DNA from: Zymobacter sp047495495 | GTDB lineage: Bacteria > Pseudomonadota > Gammaproteobacteria > Pseudomonadales > Halomonadaceae | Direction: 5' to 3' | Length of the DNA stretch: 64,000 nucleotides | Assembly: GCF_047495495.1 (NCBI RefSeq) | Contig: NZ_CP179930.1 | Location: 2,356,001-2,420,000, forward strand | Shown here: piece after piece, positions 1 to 9,174 of the stretch | How positions within the stretch are numbered: position 1 is the first letter of the stretch | How the letters are laid out: every line of letters starts with the position of its first letter | Notes under the pieces: generated by a model | What the model was told of the DNA's origin: nothing | The model's database searches: none | What the model saw: the letters and a program-made list of their open reading frames with translations, nothing else | Made by a program: the position numbers and the translations under genes

Positions 1-1111
1 GCAGGTCAGTCGCCATGACCGGAGCGCCAGACAGCTTCTCGACACCGTTAATGATCGCTGTATTGCCTTCCAGCGCGATGTCGGCGCCCATGCGGCAGAG
101 TTCCTGCACGTGCATGAAACGGTTCTCGAAGATGGTTTCGATCACGCGGGAGTGCCCTTCCGCAACCGCATTCAGAGCCACGAACTGAGCCTGCATGTCG
201 GTCGGGAATGCCGGATACGGTGCAGTGCGCAGACTAACGGCCTTGGGACGTTGCCCCTTCATGTCGAGCAGGATGCCTTGCTCGTTCACTTCAATATGGG
301 CACCCGCTTCTTCCAGCTTGACCAGAACCGCTTCCAGCGTATCGGCACGCGCATCGCGCACCAGTACGCGGCCACGCGTGGCGGCGGCCGCCACCAAGAA
401 CGTGCCGCTTTCGATACGGTCAGGCATGACCGCGTATTTGCAGCCGTGCAGCGCATCGACGCCTTCGATGGTGATGGTGCTAGAGCCATGACCGGTGATC
501 TTGGCGCCCATCGCAATAAGGCACTCGGCCAAGTCGACGATTTCCGGCTCGCGCGCAGCGTTTTCAAGCACGGTAGTGCCGTCTGCCAGCGTTGCGGCCA
601 TCAGCAGGTTTTCGGTACCGGTGACGGACGGCACGTCCATGACGATGCGAGCCCCTTTGAGGCGATCGGCACGTGCACGGATATAGCCGTTCTCAACGGT
701 GATATCCGCGCCCATGGCTTCAAGGCCATGGATGTGGATATCAACGGGACGGCTGCCGATGGCACAGCCGCCCGGCAGCGATACGTCCGCTTCGCCGTAG
801 TGCGCCAGCAGCGGCCCCAGCACGAGGATGGAGGCGCGCATCTTCTTGACCAGATCATACGGCGCGTGGCAGTGGTTGACCGCTCCGCCCAGCTGGATGC
901 ACATCTTTTCTTCCATCACGGGCTCAATGCCCATGCAGCCCAGCAGCTCCAGGGTCGTCGTAATGTCCTGCAGATGAGGCAAGTTGCTTATGGTGATCCG
1001 ATCCTTGGTCAGCAAGGTCGCGGCCAGAATCGGCAGTGCTGCGTTCTTGGCGCCGGAGGTCCATACCTCACCGTTCAACGGCTGGCCGCCAGTAATGATC
1101 AACTTGTCCAT
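1..1111 (-). CDS. murA: UDP-N-acetylglucosamine 1-carboxyvinyltransferase (partial)
   Basis: MurA transfers enolpyruvate from PEP to UDP-GlcNAc, the first committed step of peptidoglycan synthesis in the cytoplasm. The reading frame starts with ATG at 1111 (MDKLIITGGQ) and stays open to the window edge. About 370 of the usual 420 or so residues are present and the C-terminus is missing. The catalytic loop PGGCAIGSRP is readable around 750-780, with the Cys that corresponds to Cys115 of the E. coli enzyme, the target of fosfomycin. It is the last gene of the mlaFEDCB-ibaG-murA run, 77 nt after ibaG, the order known from E. coli. The identification is firm; only the end is unseen. Confidence 0.97.
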   Translation of the reverse strand, partial: MDKLIITGGQPLNGEVWTSGAKNAALPILAATLLTKDRITISNLPHLQDITTTLELLGCMGIEPVMEEKMCIQLGGAVNHCHAPYDLVKKMRASILVLGPLLAHYGEADVSLPGGCAIGSRPVDIHIHGLEAMGADITVENGYIRARADRLKGARIVMDVPSVTGTENLLMAATLADGTTVLENAAREPEIVDLAECLIAMGAKITGHGSSTITIEGVDALHGCKYAVMPDRIESGTFLVAAAATRGRVLVRDARADTLEAVLVKLEEAGAHIEVNEQGILLDMKGQRPKAVSLRTAPYPAFPTDMQAQFVALNAVAEGHSRVIETIFENRFMHVQELCRMGADIALEGNTAIINGVEKLSGAPVMATDL

Positions 1112-1188
1112 GCATTAAATCCTGAAACGGAAATATCGTTCGAGAACGAGTAGCAATCCTGCTCCCGTTCTAAATGGGGCCCCACACA

Positions 1189-1431
1189 TCAGGCGTTCAA
1201 TTCTGCCCACTGTGTCGGCGTGAAAGTCTTAATCGAGAGGGCGTGGAGAGCGCCGCTCGCGATTTCATCGCTCAGAGCACTGTTAATCAGCTGCTGACGC
1301 TTCAGGCGCGACAGGTCACCGAACCGCTCGCCGATGGCGGTCACCTGGAAATTGCAGCCTTCGCCTTCGATAACGAAGGTACAGCCTTCGACGCGCTCTT
1401 CGAGCAGCGCTTTGACGTCTTCGGGTCGCAT
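1189..1431 (-). CDS. ibaG: BolA-family protein IbaG
   Basis: This 80-residue protein has the BolA/IbaG fold signature: an N-terminal helix, a central stretch FQVTAIGERFGDLSRLKRQQ, and a C-terminal HALSIKTFTP with the conserved His. IbaG-type proteins bind monothiol glutaredoxins and Fe-S clusters; the E. coli gene lies between mlaB and murA exactly as here. The frame can be extended to a TTG at 1440, but AAGGA lies only 3 nt before that codon and about 11 nt before the ATG at 1431, so the ATG is preferred. Confidence 0.93.
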   Translation of the reverse strand: MRPEDVKALLEERVEGCTFVIEGEGCNFQVTAIGERFGDLSRLKRQQLINSALSDEIASGALHALSIKTFTPTQWAELNA

Positions 1432-1571
1432 GGTAGTCAAATTCCTTGCAGCAGTAACAGAAAATCAGGCGGGCAGCGCATGCGCAAAACCCACTATTGC
1501 CGGCATGATAAACGAAAACGGGGGCCAGGCGCGATTGCGTGCCCAGCCCCCGCTCATGCTGCTTTGGTCTG

Positions 1572-1901
1572 TCAGCGTTCGGGAAGAATCCGGTTCAGCC
1601 CCGAAAGCGCCACCAGCGGCCGCATCTGTTCGGGAAGAAGGACATCCTTCAGCCGTAGCTGTCGTGCATTGAGTGCACGCCACCATTCCAGCACTACGGT
1701 CAGCGTAGCACTACTGGAGTGCTGTACACCGCGCGCGTCGATTGACACCGCCGTTTCCGGGGCTACCTGCTTCAGCAGCCGGCGGCCTTCGTCAGCCAGC
1801 AGTGCCGCCGTATCGAACGAGACCGGTCCTTGAAGACTGAGCACCTGCCGCCCAGCATCCATCGTGACCTGTCCCTGTTCCATTGTCGCCTGAGCGTTCA
1901 T
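1572..1901 (-). CDS. mlaB: STAS-domain protein MlaB
   Basis: MlaB is the cytoplasmic STAS-domain subunit of the MlaFEDB inner-membrane complex, which moves phospholipids between the inner membrane and periplasmic MlaC. The 109-residue product is one STAS domain with the HSSSATL loop that holds the Ser/Thr position of the anti-anti-sigma fold. The open frame extends upstream into mlaC, but ATG 1901 is preceded by AGGAAC at good spacing and leaves an 11-nt gap after the mlaC stop. Neighbours mlaC and ibaG support the call. Sequence identity to E. coli MlaB is low, as is normal for this subunit. Confidence 0.9.
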   Translation of the reverse strand: MNAQATMEQGQVTMDAGRQVLSLQGPVSFDTAALLADEGRRLLKQVAPETAVSIDARGVQHSSSATLTVVLEWWRALNARQLRLKDVLLPEQMRPLVALSGLNRILPER

Positions 1902-1912
1902 CGGCACCGTTC

Positions 1913-2581
1913 CTATTTGGACTGCTGGCTCTGCACTTCGTTCAGTGCCTGACCGCTGTCCCAATGGGAGATGACGGTATCGTAGTTGTTACCGTTCTGA
2001 CGCATGGACTGATCGAACTGGTTGCGGAAGGTCAGGCCCAAGTTGATGCCATTGACGATCACGTTGATCACCTTCCATTCGCCGTTGCGCACGCCCATGG
2101 TGAACGATACAGGGTAATGTTTGCCGTCACCGGACGTCACGTCCAGCGCCACGTCGACCTGATCATCGTAGCGAGAGCGGAGCGCCGATGAAGCGACGTT
2201 AAGCGATTCATAATCGAAGCTAACCAACCCTTGCGTCAGGGTATCCAGTGCGGAATTCTGGAACGACTTCGCAAAGTCGGCCCGCTGCTGCACGGAAGCG
2301 CCGCGGTAGTACGGCCCCATCACGCGGGCAGAAATGTACGGGAAATCCGCGACCGGCACGATGGTCTGTTCGAGCAGCTGACGGAGTTCGCCCTGATGCT
2401 GGCGGTAATAGGCACTGCGCCCATCGACTTTCTGTTTCAGCTGGTCGATACGCTGGGTGACGATCTGCAGCGCCTGCTGGTCGTCGGCGGCCTGCGCAGT
2501 CATGCTGATCGCCATACCGAACAGCAGCATCATGCCGGCCAAAGCGGCCATGCCACGCTTGATCATAGTAAGTGACGCCAT
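1913..2581 (-). CDS. mlaC: Periplasmic phospholipid-binding protein MlaC
   Basis: MlaC carries phospholipid across the periplasm between the outer-membrane MlaA complex and the inner-membrane MlaFEDB complex. The product is 222 residues with a signal peptide (hydrophobic residues 12-27, probable cleavage after AQA near residue 31) followed by the MlaC/Ttg2D fold, including FDYESLNV, KHYPVSFTM and WKVINVIVNGINL stretches. The frame is open to 2722, but ATG 2581 has GAGGTAAAGGAT upstream and a signal peptide directly after it. This start leaves 149 nt after the mlaD stop, a looser spacing than in the rest of the operon. Confidence 0.94.
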   Translation of the reverse strand: MASLTMIKRGMAALAGMMLLFGMAISMTAQAADDQQALQIVTQRIDQLKQKVDGRSAYYRQHQGELRQLLEQTIVPVADFPYISARVMGPYYRGASVQQRADFAKSFQNSALDTLTQGLVSFDYESLNVASSALRSRYDDQVDVALDVTSGDGKHYPVSFTMGVRNGEWKVINVIVNGINLGLTFRNQFDQSMRQNGNNYDTVISHWDSGQALNEVQSQQSK

Positions 2582-2730
2582 ATCCTTTACCTCTATTTTA
2601 ATAGGTGAGGAATCAAGTGATTCCTCAGTCCATTGATATCCCTGCAATCCATCAGGTTGAGACAGTAACACAGTCGGGCCGTTCAACTGACATGCACGCC
2701 GCGCTCCCCGCACGTCGCCCATGAAGCCCT

Positions 2731-3249
2731 TTACTGCTGCGCGCTACCGGTAGCGGCACTGCCACCTTTGCTCGCGCCTGACGTCAGGCTACTCACGACC
2801 TGCTGGATCAGTTTTTCCAGCACGATGGCATCCTGAACATCCTTGATTTCACCACCGTTCGGAATCGTCGCATCATCTAAACGAATCGGCTGAATCGCTA
2901 AATACTGATCCCCCAGCAGCCCTTGGGTCTGAATCATGACAGAACTGTCGGTGCCCAACTTGCCTATCAAACTGTTATCGAGCTTCATCGTGACGCGGGT
3001 ACGGAAGTCGTCATTATCGCTGACCAAACTGATATCGCTGACGTGACCGATGGTCATCCCCGCGATGGTGACACGTGCACGCGGGCGCAACGAGCCGATA
3101 TCGTGGAAGCTAGCCGCTACCGTATAGTCCTGCTTGTTCGAGGTCGGGGTCAGGCCACTGACCTGCAGCCCCAGATAGATCAGGCCGGCAAACGCCGCCA
3201 GTACGAAAAGCCCTACGCTACACTCGAGCCATCCTGTACGTTGTTTCAT
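2731..3249 (-). CDS. mlaD: MCE-domain protein MlaD
   Basis: MlaD forms the hexameric MCE ring on the periplasmic face of the MlaFEDB complex and binds phospholipid. The 172-residue product has one N-terminal membrane helix (about residues 11-30) and an MCE domain from about residue 39 (DYTVAASFHDIGSLRPRARV) with the typical VTIAGMTIGHV strand. The C-terminal tail is Ser/Gly/Ala-rich. It overlaps the mlaE stop by four nt (ATGA), which indicates translational coupling. Confidence 0.96.
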   Translation of the reverse strand: MKQRTGWLECSVGLFVLAAFAGLIYLGLQVSGLTPTSNKQDYTVAASFHDIGSLRPRARVTIAGMTIGHVSDISLVSDNDDFRTRVTMKLDNSLIGKLGTDSSVMIQTQGLLGDQYLAIQPIRLDDATIPNGGEIKDVQDAIVLEKLIQQVVSSLTSGASKGGSAATGSAQQ

Positions 3250-4031
3250 GCGAAATCTCCAAACATCAGTGCGGTCAACAGGAAGTCGAGTCCCAGCACC
3301 GCCAGTGACCCGTAGACAACCGTACGCGTAGTGGCACGGGAAATACCTTCGGACGTGGGCACAAGGTCATAGCCCTGAAAGACGGCGATCCAAGTGATGA
3401 CCGCGCCAAACACCACGCTCTTGACCAGCACTCCGCGCACGATATCGTGCATGAAGTCGACGCTGCTCTGCATGTTGCCCCAGAACGCGCCCGAATAACC
3501 ACCCAGCCACTGCACACCCACCAAATAGCCGCCATAGATACCAACCACGGCGAAGATGATGCTCAGCAGTGGCATCGAAATCAGCCCCGCCCAGAAGCGT
3601 GGCGAGATGACCCGACGCAGCGGATCCACCCCGATCATTTCCATACTGCTGAGCTGTTCGGTGGCCTTCATCAAACCGATTTCTGCGGTGAGCGCCGAAC
3701 CGGCACGTCCGGCAAACAGCAACGCTGCCACCACGGGTGCCAGTTCGCGCAGCAGCGAAAGCGCCACCATCTGACCCAGCGCCGCTTCAGCACCGAAGCT
3801 GATCAGGATCATATGGCCTTGCAGTGCAATGACCATCCCGATGAACAGTGCAGAAACCAGAATAATCGGCAGCGACAGCACCCCGACGAAATACATCTGG
3901 CGCAGCCACAGCCGAAACGATTCTCGGTGTGGCAGCCCGACCAGCGACTGCATCAGGAAGATGGCCGCACGGCCCAGCGCGGTTATCAGCGAGATGACGC
4001 CGCGCCCCAGCGCCTCTATGCGCTTCATCAT
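3246..4031 (-). CDS. mlaE: Phospholipid ABC transporter permease MlaE
   Basis: MlaE is the membrane permease of the Mla complex. The 261-residue protein has the MlaE/DUF140 family features: an amphipathic N-terminal segment, about five membrane helices, and the conserved cytoplasmic motif RAGSALTAEIGLMKATEQ near residues 108-125 that docks on MlaF. Its ATG overlaps the last nucleotide of mlaF and its stop overlaps mlaD, so mlaF, mlaE and mlaD are tightly coupled. Confidence 0.97.
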   Translation of the reverse strand: MMKRIEALGRGVISLITALGRAAIFLMQSLVGLPHRESFRLWLRQMYFVGVLSLPIILVSALFIGMVIALQGHMILISFGAEAALGQMVALSLLRELAPVVAALLFAGRAGSALTAEIGLMKATEQLSSMEMIGVDPLRRVISPRFWAGLISMPLLSIIFAVVGIYGGYLVGVQWLGGYSGAFWGNMQSSVDFMHDIVRGVLVKSVVFGAVITWIAVFQGYDLVPTSEGISRATTRTVVYGSLAVLGLDFLLTALMFGDFA

Positions 4032-4843
4032 CAGACCTTCTCCCCTGCGTCGAGCATGTCGTCACGGAAGCCAGGTGCCGGATAATGAAACGGCACCGGC
4101 CCATCAGGACGGCCATGCATGAATTGATCGACCCGCGGGTCCGCCTCCAGATTCAAGGCTTCGGGCGTTCCGTGGGCCATCACCTGCCCATTGGCGATCA
4201 CATACACATAATCGGCAATCGATAGCGTTTCGGTGATGTCGTGCGACACGATGACGGAGGTCGCACCGAACGCCTTGTTCAGATCGTGGATCAGTTTAAC
4301 CAGCACCCCTTTGGAAATAGGGTCCTGTCCGACGAACGGCTCATCGTACATGATGAGGTCAGGATCCAACGCAACGGCCCGCGCCAGCGCCACGCGCCGC
4401 GTCATCCCACCCGACAGCTCGGAAGGCATCAGATCACGCGCACCGCGCAGCCCAACGGCTTCCAGCTTCATCAATACCTGATCGCGAATCATGCTGTCAG
4501 GCAGCTGCGTGTGCACGCGCAGCGGAAATGCAACGTTCTCGAACACGCTTAGATCGGAAAACAGTGCACCGCTCTGAAACAGCATGCCCATCCGGCGCCT
4601 CATCATGAACAGAGCATGACGTGACAGGGCATGCACGTTCTGGCCGTCGATGCTAACAGTGCCCGTATCGGGCTGGAGCTGGCCGCCCATCAGTTTGAGC
4701 AGCGTGGTCTTGCCCGTACCGCTTGGCCCCATAATGGCAGTGATCTTGCCTTGTTCGATATCAAGGTCGATGCCCTGGAAGATTGCACGGCTTCCGCGTG
4801 AAAAATGGAGGTCTCTGACCTCGACAAGATGCGTCTGACTCAT
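4031..4843 (-). CDS. mlaF: Phospholipid ABC transporter ATPase MlaF
   Basis: MlaF is the cytoplasmic ATPase of the Mla transporter. The 270-residue sequence has Walker A GPSGTGKT (39-46), signature LSGGM (143-147), Walker B ending in DEPF (167-170) and the switch His at 201. The LSGGMTRRVALARA form of the signature with Met is typical of MlaF. It is the promoter-proximal gene of mlaFEDCB-ibaG-murA, and the operon diverges from kdsD. Confidence 0.97.
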   Translation of the reverse strand: MSQTHLVEVRDLHFSRGSRAIFQGIDLDIEQGKITAIMGPSGTGKTTLLKLMGGQLQPDTGTVSIDGQNVHALSRHALFMMRRRMGMLFQSGALFSDLSVFENVAFPLRVHTQLPDSMIRDQVLMKLEAVGLRGARDLMPSELSGGMTRRVALARAVALDPDLIMYDEPFVGQDPISKGVLVKLIHDLNKAFGATSVIVSHDITETLSIADYVYVIANGQVMAHGTPEALNLEADPRVDQFMHGRPDGPVPFHYPAPGFRDDMLDAGEKV

Positions 4844-5245
4844 GCCTCTCCTATGTCTTTTGAGGGAAAGAAGCTCGAAAAACTGACCGCTTGTGGCGCT
4901 CGATGTTCCGTGGCCTCCCTCCGTGACATCCCTGCTCGACGCCCTGCAATTCGCGCCGAGCTGCTGCTATCCGAAGGCGTATATTCCCTATTGGAATCAC
5001 ACTGCCTGTAATCGAACATTGTATTCTATCCTGACATATTGCCGAAACCGATCTGTTTTCTATGGATCGCCTTCACCTTTGGGACGAGGCTGCGGTACGT
5101 GCACTTTGCATGGCTTTGCGTCAGGATACGCACCTAAGGTCGCCGTCCATCTTCTAAGAAAACGGAGAACGGCCTTGCGCATGTACTGCGCTATCAACGG
5201 ATAGTGTCCATTCGCCCGATATCACTCAAGCGAGTACCCATTGCC
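4844..5245. promoter_or_regulatory. Divergent intergenic region mlaF / kdsD
   Basis: This 402-nt stretch separates the divergent mla and kds-lpt operons and must carry both promoters. I see no reading frame with coding character and no hairpin strong enough to name. The region is a little richer in A/T than the flanking genes around 4990-5070. I could not assign -35/-10 boxes with confidence. Confidence 0.5.
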
Positions 5246-6217
5246 ATGACGACAGCCGACTTCCGGGCCAGCGCCCGCCGCACGCTTACGCTGGAGCAGG
5301 AGGCTATAGCCGCGCTTGTACCACGCCTAAATGAAGACTTCGACAAGGCCTGCACGCTGATTCTTGCCAGTCGCGGGCGCGTCGTCGTAAGTGGTATCGG
5401 CAAATCGGGCCATATCGGTCGCAAACTGGCGGCAACGCTGGCCAGCACGGGTACACCGGCATTCTTCTTGCACCCAGCGGAAGCCAGTCATGGCGATCTG
5501 GGCATGATGACCTCGGAAGACGTACTGGTTGCGCTGTCGAACTCGGGCGAGACCCAAGAAATCACGGCGCTGCTGCCACTGTTCAAACGCAAGGGCGTTC
5601 CGATCATTGCCATGACGGGGCGACGCGATTCCACGCTGAGCCGCCATGCCGATGCGTTTCTGGACGTCGGTGTTGAAAAGGAAGCCTGTCCGCTGAATCT
5701 GGCTCCGACCTCATCGACAACCGCAACGCTCGCACTGGGCGATGCACTGGCCATTGCCTTGCTAGAAGCCCGCGGTTTCAGCGCCAACGATTTTGCGCTG
5801 TCGCATCCGGGTGGCAGCCTTGGCAAGCAACTGTTGCTAACCGTCGGTGATGTCATGCATACCGGCGAAGCCATCCCGCGCGTGCCGCTAGCAACACCGC
5901 TGCGCGACACACTGTTCGAGATCACGCGCAAGGGGCTAGGATTTGCCTGTATCGTAGACCAGAACCAGCAGCTGTGCGGTATTTATACCGACGGCGATCT
6001 GCGTCGAACGCTGGATAAAGCCGCCGATTTTGCGACGTTGATCACCGATGATGTAATGACGCGTACACCGCTGACCGTTTCTGCCGATATGCTGGCTGCC
6101 GAAGCACTGCGTCTAATGGAAACGCGACGCATCACGGCGCTACCTGTAGTGGACGGCACTCAGCACTTGGTGGGTGCGCTGAAGCTGCAGGATCTGCTGA
6201 CCAGCGGCATCGTATAA
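5246..6217 (+). CDS. kdsD: Arabinose-5-phosphate isomerase KdsD
   Basis: KdsD converts ribulose 5-phosphate to arabinose 5-phosphate, the first step to Kdo for lipopolysaccharide. The 323-residue product has an SIS domain (about 35-185, with GIGKSGHIGRK, SNSGET and PTSSTTATLALGDALA) and two C-terminal CBS domains (about 205-323). A GTG at 5204 would add 14 residues; ATG 5246 gives a length close to the 328-residue E. coli enzyme and an N-terminus that aligns with it, so it is chosen, although its ribosome binding site is weak. It starts the kdsD-kdsC-lptC-lptA-lptB run. Confidence 0.95.
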   Translation: MTTADFRASARRTLTLEQEAIAALVPRLNEDFDKACTLILASRGRVVVSGIGKSGHIGRKLAATLASTGTPAFFLHPAEASHGDLGMMTSEDVLVALSNSGETQEITALLPLFKRKGVPIIAMTGRRDSTLSRHADAFLDVGVEKEACPLNLAPTSSTTATLALGDALAIALLEARGFSANDFALSHPGGSLGKQLLLTVGDVMHTGEAIPRVPLATPLRDTLFEITRKGLGFACIVDQNQQLCGIYTDGDLRRTLDKAADFATLITDDVMTRTPLTVSADMLAAEALRLMETRRITALPVVDGTQHLVGALKLQDLLTSGIV

Positions 6218-6342
6218 GCATCGTCATTTTCCGTCGGCATGGCGTCGTTCATGCCGACCTCATGTATATTCCCCATTCACTCTGCGTACGGGGCGGATGA
6301 TCCTTCACGATGACCGCCTCTGCACTCAAAGGACACGACACC

Positions 6343-6963
6343 ATGTCTCACGCGACCGGCTCAATGCCGCCACTGCCCTGCGACAAGCGTTCCACTCCTT
6401 TCAGCGCGGATGCGTTCGAACGCGCTCGCCATATCCGTCTGCTGGTACTGGACGTCGATGGCGTCATGACGCATGGCCACCTGCTCTATCAAGCAGACGG
6501 TCAGGAAAGCAAGCAGTTCAACACGCAGGACGGCCTCGGGCTGAAGCTTCTGGAAGAGCACGGCATTCAGATGGGCATCATCACCGGGCGCTGCTCGCCG
6601 ATGGTGACGCTGCGTGCCAAAGAGTTGGGCATCACCCACCTCGAACAAGGCCGTCACGACAAAGGCACCGCCCTCAAGGCGCTGGCCGATCAGCTGGGGC
6701 TGCCCCTTTCGGCCTGTGCCTACTGCGGCGATGATTTGCCGGATATAGGAGCTATCGTTAGCGCGGGGCTGGGTATCAGCGTACCGAACGCCCCTAGCTA
6801 TGTGCGCGAGACAGCCGATCACGTCACGGGGCGTGCGGGCGGAGACGGTGCCGTACGCGAATTATGTGAACTTCTACTGCAGGCACAGGGTCATTGGGAA
6901 GGTATCATGGCGCGCTATGCAGGCAAGAGCGCCGAGAAGAAGGTGCCCGACTTTTCCGGTTAA
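6343..6963 (+). CDS. kdsC: Kdo-8-phosphate phosphatase KdsC
   Basis: KdsC removes phosphate from Kdo 8-phosphate to give Kdo. The 206-residue protein is a capless HAD-family (C0) phosphatase: catalytic DVDGV at 37-41, the GIITGR motif, and the CGDDLPD motif III. An upstream in-frame ATG at 6310 would add 11 residues; ATG 6343 is chosen because AAAGGA lies 9 nt before it. The C-terminal tail beyond the HAD fold is basic and short. Confidence 0.94.
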   Translation: MSHATGSMPPLPCDKRSTPFSADAFERARHIRLLVLDVDGVMTHGHLLYQADGQESKQFNTQDGLGLKLLEEHGIQMGIITGRCSPMVTLRAKELGITHLEQGRHDKGTALKALADQLGLPLSACAYCGDDLPDIGAIVSAGLGISVPNAPSYVRETADHVTGRAGGDGAVRELCELLLQAQGHWEGIMARYAGKSAEKKVPDFSG

Positions 6964-7056
6964 GCCGATTGGACAGCGCCGATATCCTGACCGATACCTT
7001 AAGTCAGGAAGCGGTCGATAGGGCCGTCTACGCTGTCACTGTTGCAAGGATTTTTG

Positions 7057-7671
7057 ATGATACGCTGGATTCGTGACAACACCACTCGCGTGGTCATCCT
7101 GTTTGTGATCGTGCTGGTCGGCATCGTGCTGGCCTTCGTCGATCAGTTCAACTCAGGCACACAGGAGAGCCAACTGCCCTCCGTCCCCGAGGGGCAGCCT
7201 GACTATGTTCTTGAACAGGCCAACTTTGTGCGCTTCGATGCGCAGGGGAAACGCTACCAGAGCATGACCTCACCGCACGTGGCACATATGCCTGACGCGC
7301 AACAGACCACGGCCACCGATCCGCGCATCGACATCGTGGACGATGCGGCACGGCTATGGAACATTTCCGGCCAGCAGGCCACGATGACCGAAGACGGCAC
7401 CCGCATCACGCTGTCGGGCAATGCCAAGGCCGTTGCGCCCAGCGAACAGTGGCGGCTGGAGACGGCCACGCTGAACTACGACCGCGGCCAAGACAAGATC
7501 TGGAGCGACACCGATTCCCGCTTCTTTCAAGCGGATCAAACTATGCGCAGCGACCGTTTCGAAGCGCTACTGACGCCGAAGACCGTTACACTGACCGGCA
7601 ACGTCCAGGGGGTCATTCCCCCGACCGCACGCCAGGCCTCATCGGACACCGATACCGCTGACGCCCCATGA
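7057..7671 (+). CDS. lptC: LPS export membrane anchor LptC
   Basis: LptC is the bitopic inner-membrane subunit that passes LPS from LptB2FG to LptA. The 204-residue product has one N-terminal membrane helix (about residues 9-28) and a periplasmic beta-jellyroll domain (IDIVDDAARLWNISGQQATM and following repeats). ATG 7057 follows AAGGA by 7 nt and is preferred to the TTG at 7042. It lies between kdsC and lptA as in E. coli. Confidence 0.93.
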   Translation: MIRWIRDNTTRVVILFVIVLVGIVLAFVDQFNSGTQESQLPSVPEGQPDYVLEQANFVRFDAQGKRYQSMTSPHVAHMPDAQQTTATDPRIDIVDDAARLWNISGQQATMTEDGTRITLSGNAKAVAPSEQWRLETATLNYDRGQDKIWSDTDSRFFQADQTMRSDRFEALLTPKTVTLTGNVQGVIPPTARQASSDTDTADAP

Positions 7672-7696
7672 ATCTGATGTTTCGAGGAATGACTTC

Positions 7697-8224
7697 ATGT
7701 CCATTCGTTGGTTGACCCCATTGATGGCCGCCGTCGGCATTGCCGCTGGCCTGACCACCACTTCCACACTGGCACTGGACAGCGACGCTCGCCAGCCCAT
7801 CCGCGTCTCGGCCGGCCAACTGCAGCTCGACGACCGCAATGGCTCAGCCATCTACAGCGGTACCGTGCATATCGAACAGGGCAGCATGAAGCTGGATGCC
7901 GATCAGGTCGTGCTGACCCGTAGCGCCGCTGGCGGTCTGTCGACCATGCGCGCAACGGGCAAAGGCAAGCGTGCCTATATCGAGCAGAAACCAAGCCCAC
8001 AGGAAGGTCTGGTCAAGGGCTGGGGTGACACCATCGTCTACAGTGCTGACAGCCGCAAGGTCGAGCTGATCGGTCATGCCGAGCTTCACCGCGGCACCGA
8101 CACCTTCACGGGTGCCTATGTGCAGTACTTCATGAATACCCGTCAGGTACAAGCGCAAGGGGCAGGCAAGAACAATACGGGCAGTGGCCGCATCGAAATG
8201 ACCATTTCACCGGATGCCCGCTGA
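7697..8224 (+). CDS. lptA: Periplasmic LPS-bridge protein LptA
   Basis: LptA builds the periplasmic bridge that carries LPS to the outer-membrane LptD. The 175-residue sequence has a signal peptide (hydrophobic residues 8-26, cleavage probably near TLA/LDSD) and the OstA-like fold, with repeating strands such as IYSGTVHIEQGSMKLDADQVVL and VELIGHAELHRGTDTFTG. It begins 25 nt after the lptC stop. Confidence 0.95.
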   Translation: MSIRWLTPLMAAVGIAAGLTTTSTLALDSDARQPIRVSAGQLQLDDRNGSAIYSGTVHIEQGSMKLDADQVVLTRSAAGGLSTMRATGKGKRAYIEQKPSPQEGLVKGWGDTIVYSADSRKVELIGHAELHRGTDTFTGAYVQYFMNTRQVQAQGAGKNNTGSGRIEMTISPDAR

Positions 8225-8356
8225 TCGTCACGAGTACGATATGCTCCAGCGCGGGCATGTCATTCAGGCCGGCCGTACGCGCCGGCATGTACACACGGCG
8301 TTGACCGGCACTACCCGGCCAATGCCTGCTGGTAGTCTCAAGGAATTAAGCCCGCG

Positions 8357-9082
8357 ATGAAGACCCTCTACGCAACGCATCTGGCCAAAAGCTTCAAGAA
8401 ACGCCGCGTCGTGCAAGATATCAGTCTCTCCATTTCGCAAGGTGAGATCGTCGGCCTGCTCGGCCCCAACGGTGCTGGCAAGACCACATCGTTCTACATG
8501 ATCGTCGGACTTATACAGGCCGACGCTGGCGAAGTGCGCATCGACGATGTAGACCTGTCGCGCCGCCCGATGCATGAACGCGCACGCGCGGGCATTGGCT
8601 ACCTGCCGCAGGAAGCGTCGATCTTCCGCAAGCTGTCGGTGGCAGATAACATTCTGGCGATCCTGGAAACACGCAAGGACCTTACGCGTCAGCAGCGCCA
8701 CGAGCATCTGGATGCGCTGCTGAAGGAATTCAGCATTACGCATATCCGCGACAATATGGGGATGAGCCTGTCCGGGGGGGAGCGTCGCCGCGTCGAGATC
8801 GCGCGCGCACTGGCCATGGACCCTGCGTTCATTCTGCTTGATGAACCGTTCGCGGGCGTTGACCCCATCTCGGTGGGTGAAATCAAGGACATCATTCGCC
8901 AGCTGCGCGACCGCGGCATCGGCATCCTGATTACCGATCACAACGTGCGCGAAACGCTGGATATCTGCAACAACGCTTACATCGTGGGCGATGGCAAGAT
9001 CATTGCCGAAGGCGATGCCGATACCATCTTGGCCAACCAGCACGTCCGCGACGTGTATCTGGGTCACGAATTCCAGCTGTAG
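8357..9082 (+). CDS. lptB: LPS export ABC transporter ATPase LptB
   Basis: LptB is the ATPase that drives LPS extraction by LptFG. The 241-residue sequence has Walker A GPNGAGKT (36-43), the YLPQEASIFRKL Q-loop region, signature LSGGE (138-142), DEPF (162-165) and switch His195. The GVDPISVGEIKDII stretch after Walker B is characteristic of LptB. It is the last gene of the kds-lpt run and converges on a small gene beyond a strong hairpin. Confidence 0.97.
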   Translation: MKTLYATHLAKSFKKRRVVQDISLSISQGEIVGLLGPNGAGKTTSFYMIVGLIQADAGEVRIDDVDLSRRPMHERARAGIGYLPQEASIFRKLSVADNILAILETRKDLTRQQRHEHLDALLKEFSITHIRDNMGMSLSGGERRRVEIARALAMDPAFILLDEPFAGVDPISVGEIKDIIRQLRDRGIGILITDHNVRETLDICNNAYIVGDGKIIAEGDADTILANQHVRDVYLGHEFQL

Positions 9083-9101
9083 CCGCCCTCTCTCGTCAGA
9101 C

Positions 9102-9152
9102 CATAAGCGCTGCCGCCCGATCACCACGTACGATCGGGCGGCAGCGCTTATG
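9102..9152. terminator. 21-bp perfect inverted repeat between convergent genes
   Basis: The two arms 9102-9122 and 9132-9152 are perfect reverse complements (CATAAGCGCTGCCGCCCGAT... and its mate) around a 9-nt loop. The hairpin lies 20 nt after lptB and 22 nt before the stop of the opposing small gene, so it most likely ends transcription from both sides. There is no T-run after either arm, which is unusual for a classical intrinsic terminator. Confidence 0.7.
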
Positions 9153-9174
9153 CATATGGGGTGTACGCTCTCGC

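Noticed and set aside
110..1153. Long plus-strand open frame (347 codons) opposite murA
   Set aside because: It is the antisense shadow of murA, which has clear family motifs on the minus strand; the product resembles no protein and is His/Arg-rich.
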